Notes: generated by a model from the letters alone, not told the origin. A DNA stretch of 64,000 nt from JBBQYD01 sp942493075 (GCA_942493075.1 OW818681.1:186001-250000); one strand, 5' to 3'. Shown: positions 21,739-29,348, counted from the first letter of the stretch. Made by a program: numbers and translations.

Positions 21739-23292
21739 ATGGCTAACAAGACTTTGTTCCAATCCTTGCGGGGCGCGTTGCTTCCGAAGGCCGATACGAC
21801 CAACGAGGCCGGCGGACCGGCTTATGCGTTGTCGCCGAAGCACTCCCTCGCCCAATACGCCTCAACGGGTTGCTTGAACTCGACCTATTACGCCTCAGCC
21901 GACGATCAACTCCAGAAGGTGTTGAACCTGGTTAAGGACGTGGATGCCGGGTTCATAGCCAAGACTGCGGTGTATGCTCGCGAGAAGGGTTTTATGAAGG
22001 ATATGCCGGCTGTGTTGTGCGCGGCATTGTCGGTGAAGGATGCGCAGTTGCTCCGCACCATGTTTGACCGCGTGATCGACGACGGCAAGATGCTCCGCAA
22101 CTTCGTGCAGGTGTTGCGCTCAGGCGTCGTGGGTCGCAAGTCCCTTGGCACGGTTCCCAAGAAGCTCGTGCAGCGCTGGCTCGAAACCCGGACCGATGAA
22201 CAGTTGTTCCGGGCGTCAGTGGGCAATGCCCCTTCGCTGGCGGACCTTGTAAAGATGGTTCATCCCAAGCCGGGCAACACGACGCGCGAAGCGTTCTACG
22301 GTTACTTACTCGGTCGCCCGCACAAGGCGGAGGCGTTGCCTGAGATCGTTAAGCAGTTCGAGGCATTCAAGGCCGGCAAACGGGATGTCGTTCCTGACGT
22401 TGCGTTCCAGATGTTGACGGCGTTGGATCTCGGCAAGAAGGAATGGACCGCGATCGCCAAGAAAGCGCCATGGCAGATGACGCGCATGAACCTGAACACC
22501 TTCGCCCGGCACGGCGTGTTCGAGAACGAGGTGATGGTCAAATTGATCGCCAACCGGCTTGCCAATCCTGAGGCTGTGAAACGCGCCCGCGTGTTTCCTT
22601 ATCAGTTGTTGATGGCGTTCAAAGCGGCTGGGGGTGATGTGCCGAACTTGATTCGGGATGCGCTCCAGGATGCGATGGAAGTTGCGACAGAAAACGTGCC
22701 GCGTATCGCGGGCAAGGTGTATGTCTGCCCCGACGTGTCCGGCTCGATGGCTTCCGCAGTGACCGGTCATCGCGTCGGTGCGACGACTGCCGTGCGGTGC
22801 ATCGATGTGGCGGCCCTGGTGGCAGCGTCCATCTTGCGCCAGAATCCGCGGGCGGAAGTGATTCCGTTCGAATCGGATGTGGTGAGCGTGCAGTTGAATG
22901 GTCGCGACAGTGTAATGACCAACGCGCAAAAGCTCGCCGCGATTAGCGGAGGCGGAACCAACTGCAGCGCACCGCTCGCGTGGTTAAACAAGAAGCAAGC
23001 GAAAGGTGACCTGGTGGTGTTCGTCTCCGACAACGAGTCCTGGGTGGACGCCAAGGGTGGTCGTGGCACGGAAACGATGCGGCAGTGGTCCGTGTTCAAG
23101 CGGTTCAATCCGCAAGCGCGGTTGGTGTGCATCGACATCCAGCCGTATGCCACGGCGCAGGCAGCGGAGCGCGAGGACATTTTGAACATTGGCGGATTTT
23201 CCGACCAGGTGTTTCAGGTCATCGCTGCGTTCGCCGAAGGCCGGCTCGGCGCCGATCACTGGGTGGGTGAGATTGAGTCGCTCCAGTTGTGA
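21739..23292 (+). CDS. rsr: Rsr: bacterial Ro60 orthologue (TROVE domain plus vWA)
   Basis: 517 residues from ATG 21739, which follows a GAGAAAGAG ribosome-binding site. The longer frame from 21712 begins at or before the sigma-54 transcript start. The N-terminal TROVE HEAT-like ring (about 10-320) includes SLAQYASTGCLNSTYYASADDQL. A von Willebrand A domain follows, with MIDAS residues in PDVSGSMAS (Asp332), a conserved Thr in GGGTNCSAPL and FVSDNESW. Ro60 proteins form a ring binding misfolded RNA ends in the cavity and Y RNAs on the rim, and work with exonucleases in RNA quality control. Four Y-RNA-like sequences follow directly. Confidence 0.95.
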   Translation: MANKTLFQSLRGALLPKADTTNEAGGPAYALSPKHSLAQYASTGCLNSTYYASADDQLQKVLNLVKDVDAGFIAKTAVYAREKGFMKDMPAVLCAALSVKDAQLLRTMFDRVIDDGKMLRNFVQVLRSGVVGRKSLGTVPKKLVQRWLETRTDEQLFRASVGNAPSLADLVKMVHPKPGNTTREAFYGYLLGRPHKAEALPEIVKQFEAFKAGKRDVVPDVAFQMLTALDLGKKEWTAIAKKAPWQMTRMNLNTFARHGVFENEVMVKLIANRLANPEAVKRARVFPYQLLMAFKAAGGDVPNLIRDALQDAMEVATENVPRIAGKVYVCPDVSGSMASAVTGHRVGATTAVRCIDVAALVAASILRQNPRAEVIPFESDVVSVQLNGRDSVMTNAQKLAAISGGGTNCSAPLAWLNKKQAKGDLVVFVSDNESWVDAKGGRGTETMRQWSVFKRFNPQARLVCIDIQPYATAQAAEREDILNIGGFSDQVFQVIAAFAEGRLGADHWVGEIESLQL

Positions 23293-23311
23293 GCGATCGC
23301 GGGGAGTGATG

Positions 23312-23341
23312 CCCGGCCACGTCAATTGGGGCGTGGCCGGG
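23312..23341 (+). other. Hairpin between rsr and the Y RNA array
   Basis: A 10-bp perfect stem CCCGGCCACG/CGTGGCCGGG with a 10-nt loop, 20 bases after the rsr stop and 22 before the first Y RNA. There is no T-run, so it may be a processing or mRNA-stabilising structure that separates rsr mRNA from the Y RNAs in a common transcript. Confidence 0.6.
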
Positions 23342-23362
23342 TTGAGCGGAGAATGATTTTGA

Positions 23363-23424
23363 GGGCCGAATGCCGCCTGGGACTACACCCAAACTGTAAA
23401 GTCTCGGCAAGAAGTTGTCGGCCT
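23363..23424 (+). ncRNA. Y RNA copy 0, minimal form lacking the tRNA-like module
   Basis: About 62 nt. The ends pair (GGGCCGA with TCGGCCT), followed by the conserved internal segment AATGCC, a short second helix (GCC/GGC) and GGGACTACA, the same architecture as the three larger copies downstream (CGAATGCC ... AACTACAT ... TTGTCG). The 23 or so nucleotides between the stem arms do not contain D- or T-arm sequences, so it is a stem-only Y RNA. Relation to Ro binding is inferred from position after rsr and from the shared stem; a degenerate copy is the alternative. Confidence 0.7.
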
Positions 23425-23449
23425 GTTTTAAGCGAAGATTGATCTTTTT

Positions 23450-23580
23450 GTGACGAATGCCGATGGAACTACATCCTTAAAGAGGACGAGGTCGTGGGTT
23501 CGAGTCCCGCCGATTCCAACAAATGGGATCGTAGCTCAGCGGTAGAGCACGTTAATACGTTTCATCAATGTTGTCGTCAC
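23450..23580 (+). ncRNA. Y RNA copy 1 with permuted tRNA-like module (YrlA type)
   Basis: 131 nt. The terminal stem GTGACGA/TCGTCAC is followed by the asymmetric loop AATGCC opposite TTG and a second helix GATG/CATC. The module then reads in permuted order: T-arm GTGGG-TTCGAGT-CCCGC (23494-23510), acceptor 3' strand CGATTCC, loop AACAAAT, acceptor 5' strand GGGATCG, TA, and D-arm GCTC-AGCGGTA-GAGC (23534-23548). All seven acceptor pairs form (one G-T). There is no anticodon arm; the Ro-binding stem takes its place. This is the fold known for bacterial YrlA RNAs. Confidence 0.9.
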
Positions 23581-23588
23581 AGTCTTTA

Positions 23589-23717
23589 GCGACGAATGCC
23601 GGAGTAACTACATGTAAGCCGTTGGTCGCCGGTTCGAATCCGGCCTCCGACCCAATAACGGTTGGAGTAGCTCAGTGGTAGAGCAGCGGAAAATGTTTCT
23701 CCAAACCTTGTCGTCGC
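23589..23717 (+). ncRNA. Y RNA copy 2 with permuted tRNA-like module
   Basis: 129 nt, starting 9 nt after copy 1. The stem GCGACGA/TCGTCGC shows a compensatory T-A to C-G change relative to copy 1. Second helix is GGAG/CTCC (GATG/CATC in copy 1). T-arm GCCGG-TTCGAAT-CCGGC (23628-23644); acceptor CTCCGACC/GGTTGGAG, 8 bp with one G-T, closed by a 7-nt loop; D-arm GCTC-AGTGGTA-GAGC (23670-23684). The covariation shows that the structure is maintained by selection. Confidence 0.9.
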
Positions 23718-23752
23718 GATTTTTATAGTAATTGTTGGTCGGTATGATTTCG

Positions 23753-23864
23753 GCGCGAATGCCGTTGGAACTACATCTGTCGCGGGTTCGACTCCCGCCG
23801 GTCTCAAGTGAATGAGACCGTAGCTCAGTGGTAGAGCGATTGTTTCAGCAAAAACTTGTCGCGC
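23753..23864 (+). ncRNA. Y RNA copy 3 with permuted tRNA-like module
   Basis: 112 nt. The stem GCGCGA/TCGCGC is again changed on both sides compared with copies 1 and 2. Second helix GTTG/CAGC (one G-T). T-arm GCGGG-TTCGACT-CCCGC (23782-23798); a perfect 7-bp acceptor CGGTCTC/GAGACCG with loop AAGTGAAT; D-arm GCTC-AGTGGTA-GAGC (23823-23837). No clear intrinsic terminator follows immediately. Confidence 0.9.
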
Positions 23865-24551
23865 TGTTAACAACTCTGAAAGTAGTGAAGAAAGTGACCG
23901 TGTGTGGGTGAGTTTAACAACGCAGACAGAGTGGTTTCATGCCAATGGTTTATGCCGAGGCGGAGCCAGAGGCAACAGGCAAAAACTGGAAAACGGAAAG
24001 TCAAACCGCTAATCCGCTAGTCTGAACTGTTCGGAGTCCGGGACGGACGGTACGCAGGTAGCCCAGGGTAAGGCCGTCAGGCCGCCACCCTGGGTATTAC
24101 GTATTAAAAACACTCCCTTGTTTATTCATTCGTCTCGGCGCTTGTTATGCGCCGAGACGAATGAACAAACAAGGCGAGAAACATTTCGCGAGCTTACCTA
24201 AAAACCATAGCACGGCGACACTACAACCTTCCACCTCGCGCCTGAGCCCACCGGAACACGCTACGCGTCGTGGAGTGCGCGCGCGACGCTTGCGAAGCGC
24301 CGCTTTTCCGCAGGAGGACACTGGATCTATGTTATACTGTGACCGTCGAGCCAGGAAGCCACAGGTTGAACTGCAGCGATTTTTAGAAGAGCAATCCAGA
24401 ATCTTTCGATTCAGGGCGTTTTTTCGATCTTATATCCAACGAATCCTGTTCGTCAGATGGGCTCCTCGCGACAAGGCTGTAGAGGACTACAGCACCACGA
24501 CCGCAAAGCAGACTTACTCTGAGTTGCGCGAGTTCCGAACCAAATCGTTCC
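23865..24551. other. Long intergenic region after the Y RNA array
   Basis: No convincing gene. It holds a nested hairpin with CCCAGGGT/ACCCTGGG arms (about 24062-24094), a sequence family seen again near 53015 in inverted form, then the 26-bp inverted repeat at 24116-24174. Beyond that is a GC-rich dispersed-repeat-like stretch (GTGCGCGCGCGACGCTTGCGAAG type, about 24270-24310). An open frame at 24161-24595 starts inside the inverted repeat, runs through the repeat and has no recognisable protein features. Confidence 0.6.
24116..24174. repeat. 26-bp inverted repeat with 7-nt loop
   Basis: Arms beginning CCTTGTTTATTCATTCGTCT and its complement pair over 26 bp with a single mismatch around a TTGTTAT loop. 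It could terminate the rsr-Y RNA transcript or be a mobile palindromic element. Confidence 0.8.
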
Positions 24552-25286
24552 CTACCGTGCCCCCCGCTGAAGGCGTGACTGTTCCCAGGCAGTGAAGTCG
24601 CCGTTGGTGCTGGTGACCACCTCCGCGCTGCCCGCGCTGGTGGCATAGACCCGCACCCAGGTGCCGTCGGATTGTTGCCAAGGTGCTTTCTCCCGCAACA
24701 ACAGCGTCGGTGGGTCGGTAGCGCGCGGGATGGTCCGGCTTATAAATTCAAACTTCGCTTCACTAATGCCGTTACTGGCCGCCAGGGCACGATCATCCTC
24801 TGAAAGAGAGGCATACGCGACTATCTCCTCAAAGGTTTCCGGGATCTGCCGGCCATGATGCGACCAGTAAACAACGGTCGATGTGGCCAGGCTGGCAGCG
24901 AAGCCCTGTTTGGCTTGCAGTGTTCGCTCCTCCCGATTCTTCCGTGTCTCCGCAGCATCGGCCAGGGCGGCCTGGAGTTGCTGACGTAGCGTGTCTTGTT
25001 CGGCCTTGAGACGCTCTACCTCCGCTTGCGCCTGGCGCAACAGCCCCGCTTGGTTACGCAGCCGGAGCACTTCGCTGGAAGGGGACTCGCCCGGGGTGTC
25101 CGCCATGCGGCCAGGCTGCGCCCTGCGGTTGGCCAGGCGTTCGTTCTCCGATCTGAGCTGGTGCACTTCCTGGCGCAACGCTTGATTCTCTTCCTGGAGA
25201 TTGGTTTGACCCGGGTGGCGAGAGACCCAAAGAGAAATGACCAATCCCAAAAACAGACCCAGAATCCAAAGTTTGTCTTTGCTCAT
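24552..25286 (-). CDS. Membrane-anchored coiled-coil protein, unknown function
   Basis: 244 residues. An N-terminal membrane helix (KLWILGLFLGLVISLWV, about 5-21) is followed by a long coiled coil (about 30-130, leucine heptads such as LQEENQALRQEVHQLRSENERL) and a globular C-terminus (SHHGRQIPETFEEIVAYASLSEDD ... DGTWVRVYATSAGS) like small uncharacterised proteins common in Verrucomicrobiota. Its start overlaps the stop of the upstream small gene by four bases (ATGA), indicating translational coupling. No catalytic motif was seen. Confidence 0.8.
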   Translation of the reverse strand: MSKDKLWILGLFLGLVISLWVSRHPGQTNLQEENQALRQEVHQLRSENERLANRRAQPGRMADTPGESPSSEVLRLRNQAGLLRQAQAEVERLKAEQDTLRQQLQAALADAAETRKNREERTLQAKQGFAASLATSTVVYWSHHGRQIPETFEEIVAYASLSEDDRALAASNGISEAKFEFISRTIPRATDPPTLLLREKAPWQQSDGTWVRVYATSAGSAEVVTSTNGDFTAWEQSRLQRGAR

Positions 25287-25519
25287 AAAACCTCCAGCAA
25301 TCGCTCCAGGTGCTGTTCAACTCGTTCGTCACCTGAGGAACGGAGATTTAAATAGAGAGAGAGTGAATCCACAAGCGTGTTATCGCCCAACAACAACGGA
25401 TTATAGCTCCAGACCTGCAGACTGGCAGTCGCGTGCTCAGAGTCAGGACAGTCAATGTATGTCCCTTTCTCCACGAGCTTCCGATAGGTTGAAAGTGGCA
25501 GCGCGACATCCACTCTCAT
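25283..25519 (-). CDS. Small protein, unknown function, coupled to the coiled-coil gene
   Basis: 78 residues, soluble, with no recognised domain (LPLSTYRKLVEKGTYIDCPDSEHATASLQVWSYNPLLL). Four-base overlap with the following gene suggests a two-gene operon. It could be the surviving C-terminal part of a longer protein. Coding status rests mainly on the overlap and composition. Confidence 0.55.
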   Translation of the reverse strand: MRVDVALPLSTYRKLVEKGTYIDCPDSEHATASLQVWSYNPLLLGDNTLVDSLSLYLNLRSSGDERVEQHLERLLEVL

Positions 25520-25876
25520 TCAGACTATGCCGTTGGCAACACACGCGTGCTTGCGAATCCTCGTGGATATCCAGGCGAAGCAAAGACTGGTTTTAATCCG
25601 AGTCTGGTGGTGGAGCTGTAATTTTAAGATCAGCGTGGATCAGCGAGGCGGTTCATAATCTCAATGACAATGAGCCAAGGCCGAAAACTGCTTTTCGTCT
25701 GCAGCCAGCATCGGCTGCAGGACAACTACGAGACTCAAGAAAGGCACGAATAAGTTTCATCGAAGGAGCTGACTCTGATCGATGTGCTGGTCGAGGAAAA
25801 TCCTAAGGGCGTCCTGGCCGGCGCATGATAGGTTATGACACCGGGGCGCAGATCGGTCCCCGGATGCTGCTGCCTG
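25520..25876. other. Intergenic region with a phosphatase-gene remnant
   Basis: Holds the pseudogene fragment at 25664-25753; otherwise nothing recognisable. About 50 bases upstream of and including that fragment closely match the region before the intact phosphatase gene at 56245. Confidence 0.6.
25664..25753 (+). pseudogene. Remnant of a small tyrosine phosphatase gene
   Basis: Reads MTMSQGRKLLFVCSQHRLQ and then goes out of homology, stopping after 29 codons. The first 19 codons match the intact gene at 56245 (MTMTQGHKLLFVCSQNRLR), and upstream bases (GGTTCATAATCTCAATGACA) match as well. The active-site loop is already broken (R-S replaced by Q-D). It is a partial duplicate. Confidence 0.75.
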
Positions 25877-27187
25877 ATGAAAACCGAGTTTTGGTACCTG
25901 ATTATCGGTGTGTTGCTTGTAGTGGTCACCCTGACGGGCACGCTGACAAAGCGTCTGCCGGTGACTTTGACGATGCTCTATTTAGCTGCCGGGTTGGTCC
26001 TCGGGCCTTTGGGTTTCGGAGTTGCTGATGTCGATGCCATCGGACAAGTAGGCTTATTGGAACTGCTTTCGGAGTTGGCAGTTATTGTCTCCCTCTTTAC
26101 CGCCGGGCTGAAATTGCGCTGCCCTTTCCCAGACAAGCGTTGGGGAGTGCCGCTGCGCCTGGCCTTTGTTTCGATGGCGCTTACAGTGGGGTTCGTGGCG
26201 TTTGCGGGTAGCCAGTTCTTGGGAATCTCGCTCGGAGCCGCCGTGCTGCTGGGCGCGATTCTGGCTCCAACTGACCCCGTGCTGGCATCCGACGTGCAAT
26301 TGGAAAGCGCGGGGGACCAGGATAAACTCCGGTTCGGCATCACAGGCGAAGCAGGGTTCAATGACGGCACGGCGTTTCCATTCGTGATGCTGGGTTTAGG
26401 GTTGCTCGGGCTGCATGAGTTGGGCACGGCTGGGTGGAAATGGCTCCTGGTGGATGTGATCTGGGCGGTGTTTGGTGGCCTGGCAATCGGCGGTTTACTT
26501 GGGACTTTAGCTGGCAAGCTGGTGTTGTATCTGCGGCGCGAACATAAGGAGGCTGTGGGGCGAGACGAGTTCCTGGCTCTGGGGCTGATCGGGGTTTCTT
26601 ATGGAGCGGCGCTGGCTGCGGATACGTATGGGTTCCTGGCGGTGTTCGCCGCCGGCCTGGCGCTGCGCAACATTGAGCGGCGGCACTCCGGCGAGAAACC
26701 CCCTCCGGGCGTGGGTGAACTGGCCGTTGCGGCAGAAACGAAAGAAGTTGCAACTGATCCGAAAAGTGCGCCGGCCTACATGGCGGAGGCGGTGTTGGTG
26801 AGCAACCAACGAACTGAGCGGTTGCTGGAAGTTGCCTTGGTGCTGCTGGTCGGGTGTATGATCCAGCCGGAGTATGTGACGTGGATGAATGTCGCCGCAG
26901 CAGGAGCACTTTTGATAGTGGTGCGGCCGCTTGCAGTGTTTGCGGGTTTGGCCGGGAGCGGGGTCGGTTGGCGGGAACAGGCATTGTTCGGCTGGTTCGG
27001 TATTCGCGGCATCGGATCCATATACTACCTGACCTACAGCATTAACCATGGGCTGGAGCCGCATGTCTCTAAGGTTTTGGAGGGGATCACTCTAATTGCC
27101 ATTGCATTATCGGTATTGGTGCACGGTTTTTCGGTCACACCACTGCGATTGTATCGACAGCGACGGGACCGGTCCACCGCCCACTGA
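25877..27187 (+). CDS. Monovalent cation:proton antiporter (CPA family)
   Basis: 436 residues from ATG 25877 (the longer frame at 25835 adds a non-membrane Arg/Cys leader). About 12 membrane helices. Antiporter core motifs: AILAPTDPVLASDVQL and GITGEAGFNDGTAFPFVMLGLG (the ND pair of CPA1-type exchangers), then WFGIRGIGSIYYLTYS near the C-terminus. It probably exchanges Na+ or K+ for H+ at the inner membrane. It stands alone, with no regulatory TrkA-C domain. Confidence 0.9.
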   Translation: MKTEFWYLIIGVLLVVVTLTGTLTKRLPVTLTMLYLAAGLVLGPLGFGVADVDAIGQVGLLELLSELAVIVSLFTAGLKLRCPFPDKRWGVPLRLAFVSMALTVGFVAFAGSQFLGISLGAAVLLGAILAPTDPVLASDVQLESAGDQDKLRFGITGEAGFNDGTAFPFVMLGLGLLGLHELGTAGWKWLLVDVIWAVFGGLAIGGLLGTLAGKLVLYLRREHKEAVGRDEFLALGLIGVSYGAALAADTYGFLAVFAAGLALRNIERRHSGEKPPPGVGELAVAAETKEVATDPKSAPAYMAEAVLVSNQRTERLLEVALVLLVGCMIQPEYVTWMNVAAAGALLIVVRPLAVFAGLAGSGVGWREQALFGWFGIRGIGSIYYLTYSINHGLEPHVSKVLEGITLIAIALSVLVHGFSVTPLRLYRQRRDRSTAH

Positions 27188-27264
27188 CCAGCGTCATTGT
27201 TCTCACTCGGGTGACTCGCTAAACTCCCCGGATAAGGGCGCGGAAAACGATCTGCCAGCTTCTT

Positions 27265-27663
27265 ATGTCATGGGAGCTTTCCGGGAGCACGGCCTATAGC
27301 TCCGTCAGCAGGGCGGGGGGCTACGTTCATGGTGGCGCTTACGGCGGGCAGTTCGGTCCGTCGGGTGGATTCGGATGGCTGGAGCAGATCTTCAGCACCG
27401 TTCCCGGAGAGTTGTACTTGGTAAGCTGCTGGCTGAAAACACCCTTATCCCACAAGACTCCTGGATTGAAATATGCCCTGCAATCAAGCCCCAACCCGGC
27501 AGGTCCGTGGGCAGACGAGGGAAGCACCGTCCCCTCGGTTGCCTCGGGGCCCACCCTCAATACCATCGCCTTTGTTTGGAACTGCTGCCGGCGTGCAATG
27601 CTCGACTTTGGGCGGTTACAGAGGCAAATTCAAGGATGCCGGATGAAAACTCCCAGCGCATAG
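27265..27663 (+). pseudogene. Fragment of a secreted carbohydrate-binding-like protein
   Basis: The frame WELSGSTAYSSVSRAGGYVHGGAYGGQFGPSGG ... QIFSTVPGELYLVSCWLKTP resembles the N-terminal jelly roll of PEP-CTERM or DUF642-type secreted proteins, but it lacks a signal peptide before it and a C-terminal domain after it. The last part runs into the slyX start. It is best read as a leftover of a larger gene. Confidence 0.55.
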
Positions 27664-27767
27664 ACAAGCAGGAATCGCACCTCGCTTACCTTGAGCACCA
27701 GTTCGAACAGTTGAACGGGGTCCTCATCGAGCAGGGAAAACTAATGGAGCCTCAAGAAGGACGTTAA
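27636..27767 (+). CDS. slyX: Short SlyX-like coiled-coil protein
   Basis: 43 residues: [21 protein letters not shown] matches the SlyX core (E-x-LAYLE-x-x-x-x-LN-x-V). Typical SlyX is about 70 residues, so this copy lacks the C-terminal heptads; a late frameshift is possible. It ends one base before the VF530 gene. The function of SlyX is poorly known. Confidence 0.55.
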   Translation: MPDENSQRIDKQESHLAYLEHQFEQLNGVLIEQGKLMEPQEGR

Positions 27768-27768
27768 C

Positions 27769-28023
27769 ATGAATGATATGCCACCACCTGTTTCACATCC
27801 CCGCGATCCATTGCACGGCATCACGCTGGAGCGCATTCTTAAAGCACTGGTCGCGCGGCATGGTTGGGCGGAGATGGGCCATCGCATTCCGATCCGTTGT
27901 TTTCAATTCAATCCGAGCGTGAAGTCCAGCCTTACGTTTCTCCGCAAAACACCATGGGCGCGCGCGAGGGTCGAATCATGGTTCCTCGAGGAAGGATTGC
28001 AAAAGGAAGCGGACCTCACCTAA
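27769..28023 (+). CDS. VF530 family (DUF2132) protein
   Basis: 84 residues. The motif set [41 protein letters not shown] and [15 protein letters not shown] is diagnostic of VF530, a small alpha-helical family reported to resemble DNA-binding folds. It follows slyX without a gap, probably one operon. Full length. Confidence 0.9.
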   Translation: MNDMPPPVSHPRDPLHGITLERILKALVARHGWAEMGHRIPIRCFQFNPSVKSSLTFLRKTPWARARVESWFLEEGLQKEADLT

Positions 28024-28149
28024 TTTCGCTGACCAAACTCCGCGGACGGCCGAGGGAAGAGGGCCTTGCTCGACCATGATGAAGAGTCCTATCCATTTGC
28101 CTGACCTCATAGGCGGTGGCATGGTTGTGCCTGGAGAGAGAAAAGGATT

Positions 28150-28488
28150 ATGGACAAAGCAATCAGTCGGGAAATCCGGTTAGCATCGCGGCCGAAGGGC
28201 ATGCCGGCACCTCAGAATTTCACAATCGCTTCGGTGGAGATTGGTCCTCCAATAGACGGGGAAGTCCTGGTCCGGAATCTGTTCATGTCTGTAGACCCTT
28301 ACATGCGCGGGCGCATGAATGAGGGCAAATCGTATGTCCCTCCGTTCGAGATTGGCAAACCACTCGAAGGTGGGGCTGTCGGGCAGGTCGTGGAATCCAA
28401 GGCGGACGGGTTCCGGCCTGGCGAATGGCAATTGTTCATTGCGAGGGCGAGCATCCCACTTCAGGTTGTTTCGCCATGCTTTTGGTAG
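28150..28488 (+). pseudogene. Truncated NADP-dependent MDR oxidoreductase
   Basis: 112 residues aligning with only the N-terminal third of zinc-independent quinone/leukotriene-B4-type reductases (SREIRLASRPKGMP, VLVRNLFMSVDPYMRGRM, FEIGKPLEGGAVGQVVES). The reading ends in an unrelated tail before the Rossmann NADP-binding domain, so it is a 5' fragment. The reading stops about 50 bases before the VOC gene. Confidence 0.8.
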
Positions 28489-28541
28489 ACCGTCAGTTTC
28501 TTCTTCATGAATTGGTGTTATTGTTCGGGATAGGAAGTGTT

Positions 28542-29027
28542 ATGAGCAGCACGAAAGCAAAGAACACCATCTGCCTTTGGTTTAACAAGGATGCGCAGGA
28601 TGCAGCGCGCTTCTACGCCGCCACGTTCCCTGACAGTAAGGTAACCGCGATTCACAAAGCCCCTGGCGATTTTCCCAGCGGCAAGGAAGGCGAAATCCTC
28701 ACAGTGGAATTCACCGTCTTCGGCGTTCCTTGTTTGGGTCTCAATGGTGGGCCTCAGTTCAAACACAGCGAGGCGTTCTCCTTCCAGATTGCGACTGATA
28801 CGCAGGAGGAAACGGATCGCTATTGGAATGCGATCGTCAGCAATGGCGGCGAGGAGAGCGCTTGCGGGTGGTGCCGGGACCGTTGGGGAATTTCCTGGCA
28901 AATCACGCCGCGCGTGTTGACGGACGCGATGGCGGCCGGTGGCGCTGAAGCCAAACGCGCCTTCAATGCGATGATGGAAATGGGTAAGATCGACATCGCC
29001 AAAATTGAGGCCGCTCGCCGCGGTTGA
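28542..29027 (+). CDS. VOC superfamily protein (PhnB / 3-demethylubiquinone methyltransferase-like)
   Basis: 161 residues from ATG 28542, preferred over the in-frame start at 28425 that lies in the oxidoreductase fragment. Motifs: ITLxLWFNKDAQDAARFYAATFPDSKV-type beginning, FGVPCLGLNGGPQFKHSEAFSFQI and WCRDRWGISWQITPRVL, typical of the PhnB-like glyoxalase-fold group. Such proteins are metal-binding but of mostly unknown function; the methyltransferase name in databases is historical. It lies at the border of the NAD/RNA island. Confidence 0.85.
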   Translation: MSSTKAKNTICLWFNKDAQDAARFYAATFPDSKVTAIHKAPGDFPSGKEGEILTVEFTVFGVPCLGLNGGPQFKHSEAFSFQIATDTQEETDRYWNAIVSNGGEESACGWCRDRWGISWQITPRVLTDAMAAGGAEAKRAFNAMMEMGKIDIAKIEAARRG

Positions 29028-29074
29028 TGGAGACGACGGCGTTGCGGCCGACGCCCCAACGTTGCCGAGCCATA

Positions 29075-29344
29075 TCAGGAGTATGCCGACGCCTCCCCCC
29101 GATGCCAAATCCGTTGGGAGTCTTTGTAAACCTCACGCACTCGGTGAAAGGGAATTCGATGCACACGCGCTTCGAGATCGGTGATCTCGAATGTGTGTGG
29201 CGCGTCGTCAGGGAACGAGACCTGCCTTAATGGCACCAGGATGATGCGGTTTTCGGCGCGGTCAAAGTACCCCAGTTCGAAGTTCCCCTTGGCGAACGTC
29301 GGGTCCCACCGGATGCGGTTCAGCAGTTCGTGGATCGGTATCAT
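29075..29344 (-). CDS. MJ1316 / DUF504 RNA cyclic-group end recognition domain
   Basis: 89 residues beginning MIPIHELLNRIRWDP, followed by FELGYFDRAENRIILVPL and FEITDLEARVHRIPFHRVREV, the DUF504 (MJ1316) signature. The family has been proposed to recognise 2',3'-cyclic phosphate or related RNA ends and is common in archaea beside RNA repair or tRNA-processing genes. Here it is a stand-alone protein, four bases downstream of pncB in the same operon. The assignment as an RNA-end binder is from family knowledge, not demonstrated here. Confidence 0.88.
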   Translation of the reverse strand: MIPIHELLNRIRWDPTFAKGNFELGYFDRAENRIILVPLRQVSFPDDAPHTFEITDLEARVHRIPFHRVREVYKDSQRIWHRGEASAYS

Positions 29345-29348
29345 CGCC

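Noticed and set aside
23484..23840. Ordinary or circularly permuted tRNA genes suggested by D-arm and T-arm sequences
   Set aside because: The T-arm always precedes the acceptor and D-arm, no anticodon arm or anticodon is present, and a Ro-type stem closes each unit. This matches YrlA-like Y RNAs, not translating tRNAs.
23312..24174. CRISPR array
   Set aside because: The repeated units here are structured, diverged, non-uniform in spacing and explained as Y RNAs; no cas genes or regular short repeats occur anywhere in the window. The CARF-like domain of RtcR is not a CRISPR component.
24161..24595. Plus-strand 144-codon open frame
   Set aside because: It begins inside a 26-bp inverted repeat, passes through a dispersed GC-rich repeat, overlaps the coiled-coil gene end and has no protein-like features.
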